DNA from: Corallium rubrum
Taxonomy: Eukaryota > Cnidaria > Anthozoa > Scleralcyonacea > Coralliidae
Direction: 5' to 3'
DNA: 64,000 nucleotides
NCBI GenBank assembly: GCA_964035015.1
Contig: OZ035997.1
Coordinates: forward strand, 81,293,269-81,357,268
Part shown: positions 1-12,290 of the stretch, in pieces
Numbering within the stretch: the stretch's first letter is position 1
How the letters are laid out: every line of letters begins with the position of its first letter
Notes under the pieces: generated by a model
Databases searched by the model: none
Told to the model about the DNA's origin: nothing
What the model saw: the letters and a program-made list of their open reading frames with translations, nothing else
Position numbers and translations under genes: made by a program

Positions 1-818
1 TTTCGTTGTTTTTCTTCTTCATTTCGTTTCTAATTTGTATTCAAGGTCTTTAAAACATGAATGAATGATGAAACACTTCAGAAATTACATATTCTGTTAT
101 AAATGTGTATCCTGACTAGGACATAAACTGTATTAATAAATTTTTATAACAAATATATTAACAAAAATGATTCTTTAGTAATTTAACAAAATAGTTTTCC
201 TAATTTCAATCGGAAGGTCATTATAAATCTTTGGCAATTTCTGTTTCAATTTCTGGCATACTCACTGTGTATTTTACGCAATATAATTAAGCAAGAAGCA
301 TTTCTCTATATCATATTATAGCTATCTTACCTTGAGAACTATGTATGTCTGAAATACTAGTTATTTCACATCAACGAAAGATGAAGACAGCCAACTTGAA
401 AATTACACTATACGATCGATTGGCAATTTTAAATGCGCGGAAGATGGAAAACACCTCGATAATTTATTAAGATAAATGCATCTCAGCAAGGAACATTACA
501 GATGAACTCTTTAAAATTCTTGCTACGGATCCTGAATATCTGTTTTATAAAATATCATAACGGTATTATAAGTCTTAGTGGAGATGCAAGATTCATGCCA
601 GAAGTATAAAACATTAAAATGTGTTAGTTAGTAGAACAGATCAAACTCAAAAAATATACAAGGCTTGTTCAGTTAGAGGGTATAAAGGTTCTATATGTCT
701 TTCATTTTCTTGTATTTCCATTTTGTTACACATTAGGCCTAAGTCTTAGAGTGAACATACAAAATTCCCGTACGTCTGAACAAAAGGCGTGTTAATACAG
801 GTCAAATAGTTAAGATTG

Positions 819-820
<2 letters not shown>

Positions 821-859
<39 letters not shown>
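821..859. repeat. (AT)n microsatellite
   Basis: Uninterrupted alternating A and T. The equivalent tract in copy B lies at about 41,316-41,356. Confidence 0.95.
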
Positions 860-863
<4 letters not shown>

Positions 864-1436
864 TTTATTTAAGGAAGACTAGGAAGCTTGTTGTTTGAAT
901 AATAATTAGAGCATATTTTACTTTCACGTTCCGGTATCTCTTGCATTTCTCATTTAGTTATATCAAATTTGAGAACAAACTAAAACATTATCAACAATTA
1001 AATAATTTCGGAGAATCATCTTCAGAAGAACTTGAACTTCAAGAGAAGCTTTCTGCAATATATACCACAACAGAATTCAGCACAAAATTTGTTGACTTAA
1101 TGGTATTCGAAGGGTGTTCAAAATTTCGGTGAAATTCGGCCCGCTTTACTCGAGAGTAAAGCGAGCCGAATTTTACTTTACCCATTTTAAACTGTTAAAT
1201 TAACCGCAATCAGGTAGCTTAATTTTATCTACATGTATGCGAAGCACACATAAAATCATCTTTACAATCTAACACCTATTCATGAAAGTATGCCAGCTTT
1301 CGTAACTCATGCACTCATCGCTCTAAGATAACAAGGAATATTAATTGATAGATCAGAGGTATATAACTCTATAGAAAACATGAAAAGATTGAAGGCCATA
1401 TAATACACCATCATTACACCACACAATACTATAACA

Positions 1437-1489
1437 ATTACAAAAATTACAATAACAACAATTAATAATAATAATTACAATTAATAATA

Positions 1490-1528
<39 letters not shown>

Positions 1529-1620
1529 GTAATAAGTAAAAGAATAATAATAATAATTACATAATAATAGTAATAAAAATATTAATAATTAATAATAAAT
1601 TAACAAATAAATAAGTAAAG
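1437..1620. repeat. (AAT)n-rich imperfect microsatellite
   Basis: Imperfect AAT/ATA trinucleotide tract with interruptions, shared in shorter form with copy B at about 41,935-42,080. Confidence 0.85.
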
Positions 1621-1739
1621 ACATTTGGATGACCAAAACAATGAAACACTGCACCTATCTTTATTCTCTCACTTCTGATGAAGACTGACGCCAACATACA
1701 TACTCAGCACTTCAAGTTGTATATATGACGAGTAAGGTT

Positions 1740-1875
1740 GTTCTCAGAGTCATTGAAACCATACTGGGCAAGCAGAAAAGTTACTTGACCATGGCTGGGA
1801 TGCAAACCTACAACCTTTGGTTTAATTTATTAGAGAAGTGTGGTATATCTCACATCTTATCCATGACACTGTGGT
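1740..1875 (-). repeat. tRNA-derived SINE-like unit
   Basis: Read on the minus strand, a tRNA-like head is visible. An A-box-like stretch (around 1,856-1,868, containing GGATAAG) is followed about 50 bases later by a B-box-like GGTTTGCATCC (rc of 1,798-1,816; consensus GGTTCGANTCC). The same unit is present in copy B at about 42,220-42,360. The boxes have drifted, so this is an old SINE-like remnant and not a functional tRNA gene. The 3' limit of the element is not defined. Confidence 0.4.
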
Positions 1876-3278
1876 GGATGTAGACCTTATTCTGGATGTG
1901 CTGGGTCATTTGGCTTCACTGTGCTGATGAGCTCCAGTGAGAGTGAAACAGCTGTCCACAGTTGCCAAATGACCTAGACACTGCTCAACATTGTTGTCAG
2001 TCTGTGCTCAGGCAGACTCACACAAGGACTTCCTGAGTTAATCATACTAATATACTATATAAATATAGTATATAAATATACTCATGCGAAAAATGAGTTC
2101 TTAATACATTTTCCATTCTCTATTGTTGTTACACGAACAATTTTTAATATATATGTATTTATATCAAGATTGAGTCGGTTTTCTTTGATGTACCGCGGTT
2201 AATACATAAGTTATCAACCTTGCTTGTATAATTGGATAAAACTTTTCGACAAAACTCGAAAAATCGTAATCGAAAGTCTTCGAAATTGACGAAACCTTGT
2301 TCGAAAACCTCCTCAATCGTGATATAAGTTGGTTATATACCTCGAATATATGACTTATATCCCGCGTTATAGTTCAATCTACAGACATGTGTTTCGCTGC
2401 TCATCAGTGTAGCTTGGAACCCATCTAGATATGAGAACGCCATTGTATATACCCCCCAGCAACAGCCACTTGTGGGACAATACTGGACATAATAGAAATA
2501 CATTAATGCAAACCCCTCGTGTTCATTGTTTATTATTATTAATGCACTCTGCCTTCAATCCCAGGGGCATTGAACCCTTAAATTATGTTGGTTAGTCCAG
2601 ACAAAGCAATTAGCTTCACACAAAATGGCTGAAACTGGTACCCTGTTCCAAACTGAAAGAAAGGAGTAAATGACTGCCAGCATATAAGAACAGACATTGC
2701 ACCAGATCAAAAGTGTGATAATTAATACACCAGTACCCTGTTTCAAACTAAAAATAAAAACCATTCCCTTTGCAGTGGCACATCCCTGTATAGTCAATAC
2801 ATGGGAGTCCCGTACATCCCATTGTAGCATACCAGTACAAATTATATTGTCCTTTTGCACAAAATACAATATTTTGACAACCCCAGTTGTATTGCTGTTT
2901 AATTGGCTTATTATACCACAGCAAGTATGTGACTAAATTTAATAGTAACCAGAATTTTTTCAGCTTTAGGTAAACAGTACCTCAAACAGTAAATGCCCCA
3001 CTCCCAGGCATAAAAAGTTTGAAAATTATGCCTGACATTCCAGGGAGGAATAGCTAGGCATTACTCCAATTGATGAATTCATAATAAACCATAAATATGC
3101 ATATTGTGCAGTACACTGAGTACAGTGAATGTATGAAAATGTCAAATACATGATTGTACAGTACATGTACGCGACCAACAAATCCTGCAGAGAGATATAT
3201 TGTTTAAATACGTTTTCTTTTGTTATTAATAAATAAATGTTTTAAAAAATATCTCTGTACCTTCGTACCATCTCTCAG

Positions 3279-3691
3279 TCACGAATTCAAGTTTTTCTCT
3301 TCGCTGTCTGACTCTTGCTCTTGTATGCTATTCTTTTTGCTGTGTTTTCTGGCATAATTTCTAGCCTCTCTCTCCGCTGTTCCTCTCTCCGCTGATGTAG
3401 TTCTAGTAGTGTTTAGCCTTGATATTGCGAGTCGCTCTTTTCGTCTCTTCGACTATTTAAAACTCTGATGTAATTTTAGATGCTGTGTTTTGTTTTCCTC
3501 AAGTCGCTTATACTGCAGTTCTCTTTGTATCTTGCTCTGGCCTAGTGCTGTTCGGCCTGTTCCCTTCGCTCGTTCGCTTGTTTCTTTTTCTTGTCTTTCC
3601 CTTGAATATGTCTCAACATTTCTAGCTAGCCTATCAACATTTTTTCTTCTCTGAACTTGTGTATTTTCGTACTCAAACTCGAACGAAAATG
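3279..3691 (-). pseudogene. Arg/Lys/Glu-rich coding-like remnant
   Basis: One minus-strand frame stays open over about 130 codons except for a single in-frame TAG. It encodes a strongly basic and acidic, coiled-coil-like sequence with segments such as RERQEKETSERAKG and AEREARNYARKHSKK, ending at a TGA at 3,279-3,281. It lies inside the Helitron-like insertion and is absent from copy B, so it could be a captured exon. I recognise no family. Charged, low-complexity composition alone can give long frames, hence the low confidence. Confidence 0.25.
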
Positions 3692-3787
3692 ATGTTTTTG
3701 ACGTAAAAAAACTAACATTGAAACACGTAAACCCTTTTAACCACCATCACCCCACGGATCCCCAACATGGTCTCCGTTGATCATTAC

Positions 3788-3916
<129 letters not shown>

Positions 3917-4036
3917 AATGGATACTCCAAACCGCCAACATGGGTACAATCCCCGCCCGGACTTACCACCCACTCCGTCGAGATTAGTACCCTCGCGTCG
4001 CGAGGTCCGCTTCGCGAACCACACGAACACAAGGGG

Positions 4037-4037
<1 letters not shown>

Positions 4038-4084
<47 letters not shown>

Positions 4085-4092
4085 ATATATAT

Positions 4093-4130
<38 letters not shown>

Positions 4131-4158
4131 TGTGTATATATACTGTGTATATATATAT
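4038..4158. repeat. (AT)n microsatellite
   Basis: Long AT tract with a few TG interruptions beside the Helitron-like insertion. Copy B has an even longer tract at about 42,996-43,192. Confidence 0.9.
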
Positions 4159-4440
4159 TGTTTCCAAACATGAGAAAAATTATGAAAGCACGAGGCCAAA
4201 GGTCAAATGATTTTATTGTTTTCAAGTGTTTGAATTCCTCTGATGAAACACGATAAATGAGTTGTTGATATGGCATATCAATCGAGTGATTTCAATTAAA
4301 ATAAACCCTCATGAGATTTTATTCATGAGTGTATCCAAAATTTATTCATACAGCAACTTGTTTATCTTGCATTAGATAATTGAGATCTTAAGAATTAGAT
4401 GAACACTGGTTTTCATCTAATATCTTGGGTTTTACATAAT

Positions 4441-4587
4441 ATATCATACACTCGGAGGAGTGTTTCATCAGGATATCCAAACCGACCTAGACGTTTGTTG
4501 AAAACGGCTGAGGCGAAGCGGAGGTTTTTGAACAAACTTCGAGGTGTTTGGATATCCTGATGAGACACTCCTCCGAGTGTATGATAT
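4441..4587. repeat. Foldback (palindromic) element
   Basis: Two arms of about 40 bases, beginning CATACACTCGGAGGAGTG on the left and ending with its reverse complement on the right, flank a ~60-base loop. Both arms and loop are present in copy B at 43,404-43,548 with a few changes. No coding potential; likely a MITE-like foldback. Confidence 0.7.
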
Positions 4588-5339
4588 AGCATCTCAAACA
4601 AATCAGTATTTTAAGAGAAAATCAAAGTAAAAGTTTGCTTAATTTATGTAATTTCTTCCTCCAATACCCAAACCACCGACACGGTACTGATTTCCTTTGT
4701 GTTTTCCTCATGAATTATTAATGAGTTTGAGATTGGAGTATCCAACTTCAATCAGTGATTGAATGAACTATTGTAATTGGCTGATTATCTCATCAATTAT
4801 TAATGAGTTTGAGATATACAGTATGTGTAAAAAAAAAATGAACCCTTAGAAAACAACCTATTGTAGTAGTTTGAAAGCTCTAAAAAGCGCTGCGTTATAA
4901 ACAGGAAGAGAAAAAGCTTTTAAATACTTCCTCTCACGATGCATACACTTCAAGTTACTGTATCTTAATTTCCCAGGTATGGTCGTACGAAACATATTTA
5001 TAACATAGCTTTGATATAGCAACGTTTTTGATTGGCTGTCGTGCGTGCTCCATAACTCGATGGGGCACGGCAAAAAAGCGCGGGGAAAAATTTAAAAACA
5101 AAACTGAGTTTTAAATGGACTTTTTATGGCCTTTTATATTATCAAAATACCGAGTCATTTAATTTTATTGAGTAATAAAGAACAACGTCCCAGAAGACAT
5201 AAACTGGGTCTGGGTAACCGAGTTTAAACTGTCCTTTTGATTGGATTTTAGTGAACAAAAGAGACTTGGCTACGAAAGTAGAAAAACACAACAACCAAAG
5301 GGACTCGTCGGCTTGTGAAAGGATTTAATGGTATGTTAT

Positions 5340-5853
5340 ACAAGAAATGGCTCATGGTTTTAGTGTGCTCCACATCGAGTTATGGACGTACTTGGGAAAT
5401 TTGGAGAGCACTCAAAAATCTAGAGTTGGTCTCGGCTACGCCTCGACCAACTCTTACGATTTTTTCGTGCTCTCCCAATTCCCGCGTGGTCCATTTAACA
5501 AATGTTCCATTTTAACGTTGTCTGTTCAGTTATGGATGCACAGATGACGTCACAACGCAGTCGAGTGGGTCACTGATGTTCTTACCACGTTGTGACGTCT
5601 TCTGTCCATCTATAACTGAACAGACAACAAAAAAATGGAATCTATTTGTTTTATACAATATAAAAATTACACAATACTTCTTGCCGGATTTTGGGGCATG
5701 AAGAAAGAAAAAAGCAAGTCAGCTGACCTGATCTGACGTGATCCATGTGTCTGTCCTCTAATAGATCATGGGCAACAACCAATGAAAACACGCATAGCAA
5801 CCAGGGTATTGTATAAAATTCGATGGAGCACCCTAAACCATGAGCCATTTCTT
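5340..5853. repeat. Foldback element with nested arms
   Basis: Outer arms share AAGAAATGGCTCATGGTTT (left, near 5,342) with its reverse complement at the right end. Inner arms share GTTGTCTGTTCAGTTAT, each leading to a GACGTCACAACG motif near 5,520-5,620. Copy B equivalent: about 45,104-45,620. The Helitron-like element at 5,856 has inserted at its right edge. Confidence 0.65.
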
Positions 5854-5855
5854 AA

Positions 5856-6959
5856 TCCCCGAGCTGGGCGACGGGCCGAAGGCCCGGAGCCCGGTGAGGG
5901 TGCTAATCTCGACACACGTGGAGTCCATTTTACACGCGTGTAGAAAAAGCGAGGGAGCCGAAATCTGGGAAATAGTTTATTTATTTATTTATATATATGT
6001 TTGGTACGGTGTCACGCGGTAAGAATAGTTGGACACTGGTGACTAGCGACAAGAAAACATTAAAACAAAAAATCTGTCAGTATTTTGCTTTCGTTTAACG
6101 AAATGAAGCCTGCTCTACTTAAATAATAAAAGAGAACAACGAAGAACAGGATACAAACAGCCGGTTTAATATATGTTGAAGCGAAACCAGAGGTCCTGAA
6201 GAAACCAAACGCCGTATGGTAAACAAAACCTCGATCTGAATTGCAGTGTTTGTGGTCACTCAGTCGTCTCAAAATCATTCAAGTTTATAACGGTATAGGG
6301 GATTTGTATTTTGTTTTTGTCCTAAAACAATATACATGCAGCTTCACGTTTTCGTGCTCTCCCTTTGCTCGTCCAAATTAACCATCAGTCAGCTTAACTA
6401 AAACTAACTTAAAACACTATCTTAGGCTTATATTCACGCTTATATTAACCATGGTGGACGTGGGCTTTGTCGGTTTTCTTGGCTGCGATTCCAAATTTTC
6501 GACTGAAACGTCTGTTTAATACTTCTTTCTGGAATCCGATTCTACTGAATTGTTTTTATCTCAGACTCTATTATAAATGTAATTTTTGAGCTGTCAACTT
6601 TTAATTCTGCCTTTGCAAAATGTACATTTGAAGGCTTGCTAGAAATAATCCCTTTTGAAACCTCCTAAAAACAATATATTTTTTACAACCAGAATTTAAT
6701 AATGAAATCTAAGTTTTGCTTTGATATGTTCAACTTTCATTAAATTATTTAAATCAGTTTTGTCATCCTATCGACCTATCCATAAATTTTATAATTTAAT
6801 ATCCCAAGGATTTAATATCATTTGTTTTTATATTTGTTTGTTTTTATATTGGCTGTATAATCAGGAGTGCTTTTCTTAATCAGGGGGTGGGGGCCTGGGG
6901 GGTGTTTCAAAAAAGCATGTAAAAGCGGGCGAGGGGTTGTTGCATTCATGTATTTCTAG
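5856..6959 (+). mobile_element. Helitron-like insertion (plus orientation)
   Basis: The 1,104-bp insertion starts TCCCCGAGC and ends GTATTTCTAG, followed by T. Copy B shows the uninterrupted site at 45,622/45,623, split between A and T with no duplicated target. TC start, CTAG end and A/T insertion are the hallmarks of Helitrons. No Rep/helicase frame is visible, so it is a non-autonomous copy. Relatives lie at 2,492-4,037, 38,853-40,111 and (fragment) 44,144-44,740. Confidence 0.75.
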
Positions 6960-7065
6960 TTATAATATACAATGTATAAACTATTCCCCAGATTTCGTCT
7001 CCCTCGCTTTTTCTACACGCGCGTGTAAAGTGGACTACACGCATGTCGAGATTAGCACCCTCACC

Positions 7066-7651
7066 GGTGTCACGGTCTCAGCGATCCCCAGTCTGAGTTA
7101 TCCCCTAAGACCAACTGCGTAGTTATCCCCTGCTTTTCTGCATTGATATTGTCGTTGTTCTAACTCAAAAAATACGTATAATCATGGAAACCATACTTTT
7201 ATCACGTTCTTTTAAACATTTGGTCGCAAGGTAATCAATATCATAAGTATAAATATAAAATGTCTGTGATTATTACGAATGGCAATACCATGTAACTCAT
7301 ATAAATAATAGTTCGCTATTCAGAACATCGAAGACTACTTATGTCTTATTAAATTTACATATTCTCAGAATGATGAAGTATCGAGTTTAGCGAGACGAAA
7401 GCTTAGCGAACTATTATTTATATGAGTTACATGGTATTGCCATTCGTAATAATCACAGACGTTTTACTTATGATATTGATTACCTTGCGACCAAATGTTT
7501 AAAAGAACGTGATAAAAGTATGGTTTTCCATGATTATACGTATTTTTTGAGTTAGAACAACGACAATATCAATGCAGAAAAGCAAGGGATAACTGCGCAG
7601 TTGGTCTTAGGAGATAACTCAGAACTGGGGGATCGCTGAGACCGTGACACC
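7066..7651. mobile_element. MITE-like element with ~250-bp inverted arms
   Basis: The left arm begins GGTGTCACGGTCTCAG and the right arm ends with its reverse complement. The arms match for roughly 250 bases each and flank a loop of roughly 80 bases. No coding capacity is seen. A near-identical element occupies 45,729-46,307. The DNA just left of it (about 6,990-7,063) resembles the Helitron 5' section in reverse. Confidence 0.75.
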
Positions 7652-7899
7652 TGTCTGTCTGGGATAATTCATATAAAAAAATCATATTATATAGCTTACC
7701 TTCAGTCAGTCAGGCCTTCTGTATACTGTAATATCATGATTTTGAAAACAGTTTAGAAATCATTCTTATTCCAAAAGTACATAGCTGCCAAGTTTGAGTA
7801 ATACCAGACACAGTCAGACCTACGGTTTCGATTCGCAGAGTTTCAGATTCAGATTCGAATTTGAAACTAGAGGTGCATTCTGCGTAGGTAGAAAACCGT

Positions 7900-9900
7900 A
7901 GATTGCCGCGAAGTCCATCTGTAGGTGCCAATCATTTATCAAATATACCCATGGCCATGTCCATGAAAGTGAGCTTCAAATAAACCTATTTAGGAGCCTG
8001 TAGAGCGCTTTATTTGGTCGGGGAAAATCCAGATAGTGAACCAGACATAACGCTCTTGCGACGTTTCGACATGTTGTCTCGGGCGCTCGTTAAAATATAA
8101 TCCGTTTCTTAACAAAACGTACAAGGTTTACGCCATTCTTTTGTCGAATATATCAATAACTATGATATAATTGATAGCCTAAAGCAAATTACAGTTTTCT
8201 AACGCTTACCGTCTCGCCAGGAAAAATCCAGAAAGACAGCCAGCGAAACGCGGCTTTAGTAATCTGACACGAACGTAAACAACAAAGTGGACAACAAAAT
8301 CGCTTCGTGAGAGAGTCATCTTTATCTTTTAGAGACTTCTTTTATCAAATATCCCTATCCTCAAACATTGGAAAATATTGAAAAAATAATTTTTCTTTCA
8401 AAGTACAACTCGTTTGGACAGGAAAAATCCAGAAGTGAAACGATCGAGTGCTTAAACAAAAAATCAGGGGGGATTTGCAATCGGGCTTTTTTCTTATTTT
8501 TAGTATTTTTAACTCAACCTATGAACTGTTTGTAATATCTTAACACTAACATTCCAACATTTGGCATCTTAAAATATATAAACTTCAAACTCCCTAAAAC
8601 AAATCTATATTGCTATTATTGCGCAAAAAAACTAGTCTAATTCTGGGGTTGAACCCCCCGGCATTTTTTAGTTTCGTATTCGTAACTGGCCAGTTTCAGA
8701 TTCGAGCCAAAAAGCTGTCGCTGATTGTAAAAACGCGGATCGTGGATAAACATTACAAGGTGATGTCAAATATACCCATGTGGAATAAATTTTGATTTCG
8801 ACAGTGTTGTTCTCAATTTTTTACAACTTTTTAGAAAGTCAGGAAAAATCCGGGAAGCTTGTACTACATAATGTTGATACAACTTTCCGACACGTTTATT
8901 TTGAGCGACGATGAAAGTATAATATCATTTCCGGCTAGCAAAAGGCATAAAGTTTATATGATTCTTTTGTCGAATATATCCATTATTGTAATATACCTAA
9001 TAGTTTGATGCAGTTACAGTTTTCTAGCGCTTACCGTTTCGCCAGGAAAAGTCCAGAGAGACAGCTAGTGAAACGGGGCTTTATTGATCTGACACGAACG
9101 TAAACAACAAAGTCGACAACGAAATCGCTTCGTGAGAGTTGTCTTTATCTTTTAAAAACTTCTTTTATCAAATATACCTATCCTCAAATATCATAAAAGG
9201 TTGTAGATGTAATTTTTCTTTAAAAGCACTTGTTGTTTGGTTAGGAAAAATCCAGAAGTGAAACGAGTGCTTAAGGGCAAAATCAGGGGAGTTACTCAAC
9301 TTAAGTTTTTTTATCTATAGTTTTTTTAACTCAACTTACAAACTGTTCAGTGTAAAAATATGTTAACACTAACATTCTAACAATTGTCATTTCAAAATAT
9401 ATAAGCTCAAACTCTTTAAAACAAGTCTATATTGCGGCAAAGAACTAGCCCAATTCTGGCGTTTAACCCCCCGGCATTTTCTAGTTTCATATTCGTGATT
9501 GGCTAGTTTCAGATTCACTTGTTGATTCGAGTCAAGAAGCTGTCGTTGATTATAAAAACGCGGATCGTGGATAAACCTTGCTGGGTGATGGACTCGCATA
9601 TCAAATATACCCATGTTGAATAAATGTTGCTTTCGATAGTCTTATTGTTCTCATTTTTTTACAACTTTTGATGCCGTGAAAAAGAATAATATTTTCATCA
9701 GCTCTCAACACAACATGTCGCAAAGCGTGCAACAACATTTTATGTACAACAAGCTTTCCGGATTTTTCCTGATTTTCTAAAAAGTTGTAAAAAAAATGAG
9801 AACAACACTGTCGAAAGCAAAATTTATTTAACATGGGTATATTTGATATGCGAGTCCATCACCCAGCAAGGTTTATCCACGATCCGCGTTTTTATAATCA
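7900..9900. repeat. Degenerate ~200-bp-phased repeat array
   Basis: A GGAAAAATCC-like motif recurs at 8,021, 8,220, 8,421, 8,842, 9,045 and 9,244, giving spacings of about 199, 201, 421, 203 and 199. A second landmark, close to TCAAATATACCCATG, also recurs. Between the landmarks the units have diverged. At about 9,725 the array flips into an inverted copy. The same array, also about 200-phased, lies at 46,740-48,720. No gene found; the small open frames here are not conserved as proteins. Confidence 0.7.
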
Positions 9901-10373
9901 ACAAGACACCTGGGTCAGGTGTTCACTCGGGCTACTGGAAAGTGCAGAAGTCTCTATAACGCACAAGCAAAGAGGTGGGAGAGGGCCGAGGAAGATCAGA
10001 TCGAAGGCTGAATGTGGTGCAGGACTATCCTGAAATGTCAATTTAAAGTGTCTAGAATTCAGGATTAACCTGAAGCCTAGGGGACTTCTCTGTCCCACAT
10101 ACGGGATGTTAAACTAAAAAGCATATAACAAAAAAAAAACAGTAGGCGTGTTGTAGTCAGGGTCTGAGAGGTTGAACTTTCACCCAGGGTGGTTGTGGTA
10201 TGCAATAGGTGACTAGTAAAATATACCCGCACCCTACGTTTATGCAATATCTTCATACAACATGAATCCTGATTCTATGTTTCTGCTTTAGAGCATGTTG
10301 AGAAGGCTCTTTGACTCTGCAGCACTGGTAATGTAGGGGAATGTCAGACACTGTAATTTCTCTATAGAGTTTG
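9901..10373. other. Unannotated non-coding stretch
   Basis: I see no gene or recognisable element here. It is shared with copy B from about 48,725, where about 330 extra bases (49,017-49,350) interrupt it. Confidence 0.5.
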
Positions 10374-10997
10374 CATAGCTACCAAGTATTTGCATACCTA
10401 TACACCTCAGCATTAATTCTCACGCTCACACGCCGGACATAAGTGATCTCACGCCTCAGCTTTGTTGGTAGAGCTTCGTGCTGGTATTTAATACTTAGCG
10501 CTTGAAATCCTGCTAAAAACGAATTAAATCTTATTCGTAATCCTCAAATGTATACAATCTCTCGGGAAAATTAAAATTTAAATGTGACTGCAGGTTTTCC
10601 GAGTAAGTGAGTGCCGCGTATGCCTCGCAGAGGCTTGCCGCAGTCTGGGGACAAGACTTTCATGCACGCGGTGGCCATAATGAACGGGGGCTCAGCTTTA
10701 AGAATGACGGAGGAATGCGTTATTAAAATCATGTTTTTTTTTAATTCTTCACAAATGTGCTGTCAGAATGCGGGAAATGCCGTTTTAGAGATCCAAATTT
10801 CATGAAGGATAGGACAAAATGCGCTATTAAAATCACGTTTTAAAACTTTTAAAATTCTTCATAAATGTGCCGTCAGAATGCGGGAAATACCGTTTCCGAG
10901 ATGCAAATTTCAATAAATTTTTCCGGGGGAGCATGCCCCCGGATCCCCCTAGATATGCGGTCATACGCCTGGGTATTACTCAAACTTGGCAGCTATG
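10374..10997. mobile_element. Non-autonomous DNA transposon with 6-bp target duplication
   Basis: The 624-bp insertion starts CATAGCTACCAAGT and ends with the reverse complement of CATAGCTGCCAAGT. It is flanked by direct AGTTTG copies at 10,368-10,373 and 10,998-11,003. Copy B has the empty site with one AGTTTG near 49,545-49,555. It contains the GCATGCCCCCGG-type motif and the AAATGCCGTTT/GATCCAAATTTC block that recurs, truncated, at 24,690-25,170, 37,380-37,480 and 52,805-53,400. Small frames inside are not credible genes. Confidence 0.65.
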
Positions 10998-11989
10998 AGT
11001 TTGGTACCATCAGCATAATAACACACACTTGGGTGATGTTATAATGGCCGATGTGTCATTAAAGTATGAATGTATGTAATTGTATGTGAGGAACATGACT
11101 GGTTCAAAGTTATTTTTATGATGAATGTCTTTTTACTCAATCTATGCATCAAAATTTATATCAAAATGAACATCAAGATATGGATAACATACTTGTGACA
11201 AAATTACATACTCAAAGGTTCAAACCACTTATAACATTGAATATAAATCCTAATGGAACAATAAAGCTACTGTCCATTGCCAATCTCAAACTCAAAGACA
11301 AGGAACAGTTGGTAAAAACACAAATGGTACATAAAAGCTTCCTACTCAGCATAAGAAATATATTTAACTCGTTTAGTAATATTAACTATTAAGCACATAA
11401 ATAATAATGCAAAAAATTATAAAGATACTGTCAATGTCAACAAACTGTTTCCTCAAAGTCTGTCATCTTCATGAATGTTCCTTGTGTTCTCACATTTTGG
11501 ATTTTGTTTGCAATAGTTTTCATGAGGCTTTAACAGGTCCTGAGTTCAGACCAATTCAGAAAACCTATGAACATTGCAATTGCTCGACCAAAGGCGTTTA
11601 GAAAGGCCAGTATAAAGATCCAGAATGTTAGCGTTCGGTTAACTCTGTACCGGCGGTATTAAATATTTATGGCATGTAGAGACCTTCTAAGCAATGAGCA
11701 AAATATAACTGTAGTCTGCATGTTTATCGTTGTCGGTTGTAGTCCAGTTCCAGACCCAATGTCGGTTGCTCGAAAACGTTTTGCAAACACCGGCGGAAAA
11801 GTTTATAAACAAGATACTTGCCAGCCGCATAACTGACTTCAAACACTTCCATGCCAAGCGTGCAGCTGGCAAAAACACTTCACTTTCAACTATGTACTCG
11901 AACTCGACCGAAATTAAAATAAAGATGCCGCCTGCAGTTTCGCAAAGCCTCTTTTGGCAGGTAGCCCGAGTAATGACAGCTTCTTGGCT
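10998..11989. other. Non-coding stretch with two short shared open frames
   Basis: Short plus-strand frames (11,144-11,392 and 11,407-11,601) also occur in copy B (49,701-49,907 and 49,981-50,175). The first diverges in its C-terminal part because of a frame change. I recognise no family. Similarity between duplicated copies this close does not by itself argue for coding. Confidence 0.35.
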
Positions 11990-12290
11990 CGAATCAACAA
12001 GTGAATCTGAAACTAGCCAATCACGAATATGAAACTAGAAAATGCCGGGGGGGGGGGGGGGGTAAAACGCCAAAATGGGGCTAGTCCTTTACCGCAATAT
12101 AGACTTGCTTTAAAGAGTTTGAGCTTATATATTTTGAAATGACAATTGTTAGAATGTTAGTGTTAAGATATTTTTTCAAACAGTTTGTAAGTTGAGTTAA
12201 AACAATTATAGAAAAAACCCCTAAGTTGAGTAACCCCCCTGATTTTGCGTTTAAGCACTCGTTTCACTTCTGGATTTTCCCTAGTGCTGC
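11990..12290 (-). repeat. Inverted copy of the ~200-bp-phased repeat
   Basis: Matches the 9,400-9,560 and 9,240-9,330 sections in reverse, including a GGATTTTCCC version of the phased motif at 12,274. It has a poly-G run at about 12,046-12,062. The copy-B counterpart (50,570-51,245) is about 400 bases longer, so copy A has a deletion near 12,285. Confidence 0.65.

Larger units (their letters stand above)
1..2491. other. Non-coding AT-rich stretch with microsatellites
   Basis: No supportable gene. It holds an (AT)n run at about 821-859, an (AAT)n-rich tract at about 1,437-1,620 and a SINE-like unit near 1,740-1,875. The rest is AT-rich DNA shared with copy B (40,491-42,990). The one short open frame (941-1,132) is not maintained in copy B. 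Confidence 0.7.

Noticed and set aside
10455-10510. tRNA-like stretch (TTGGTAGAGC, later TTGAAATCC)
   Set aside because: Only fragments of the A and B boxes remain and no acceptor stem is seen; it is inside a DNA transposon. Too weak to list as a tRNA.
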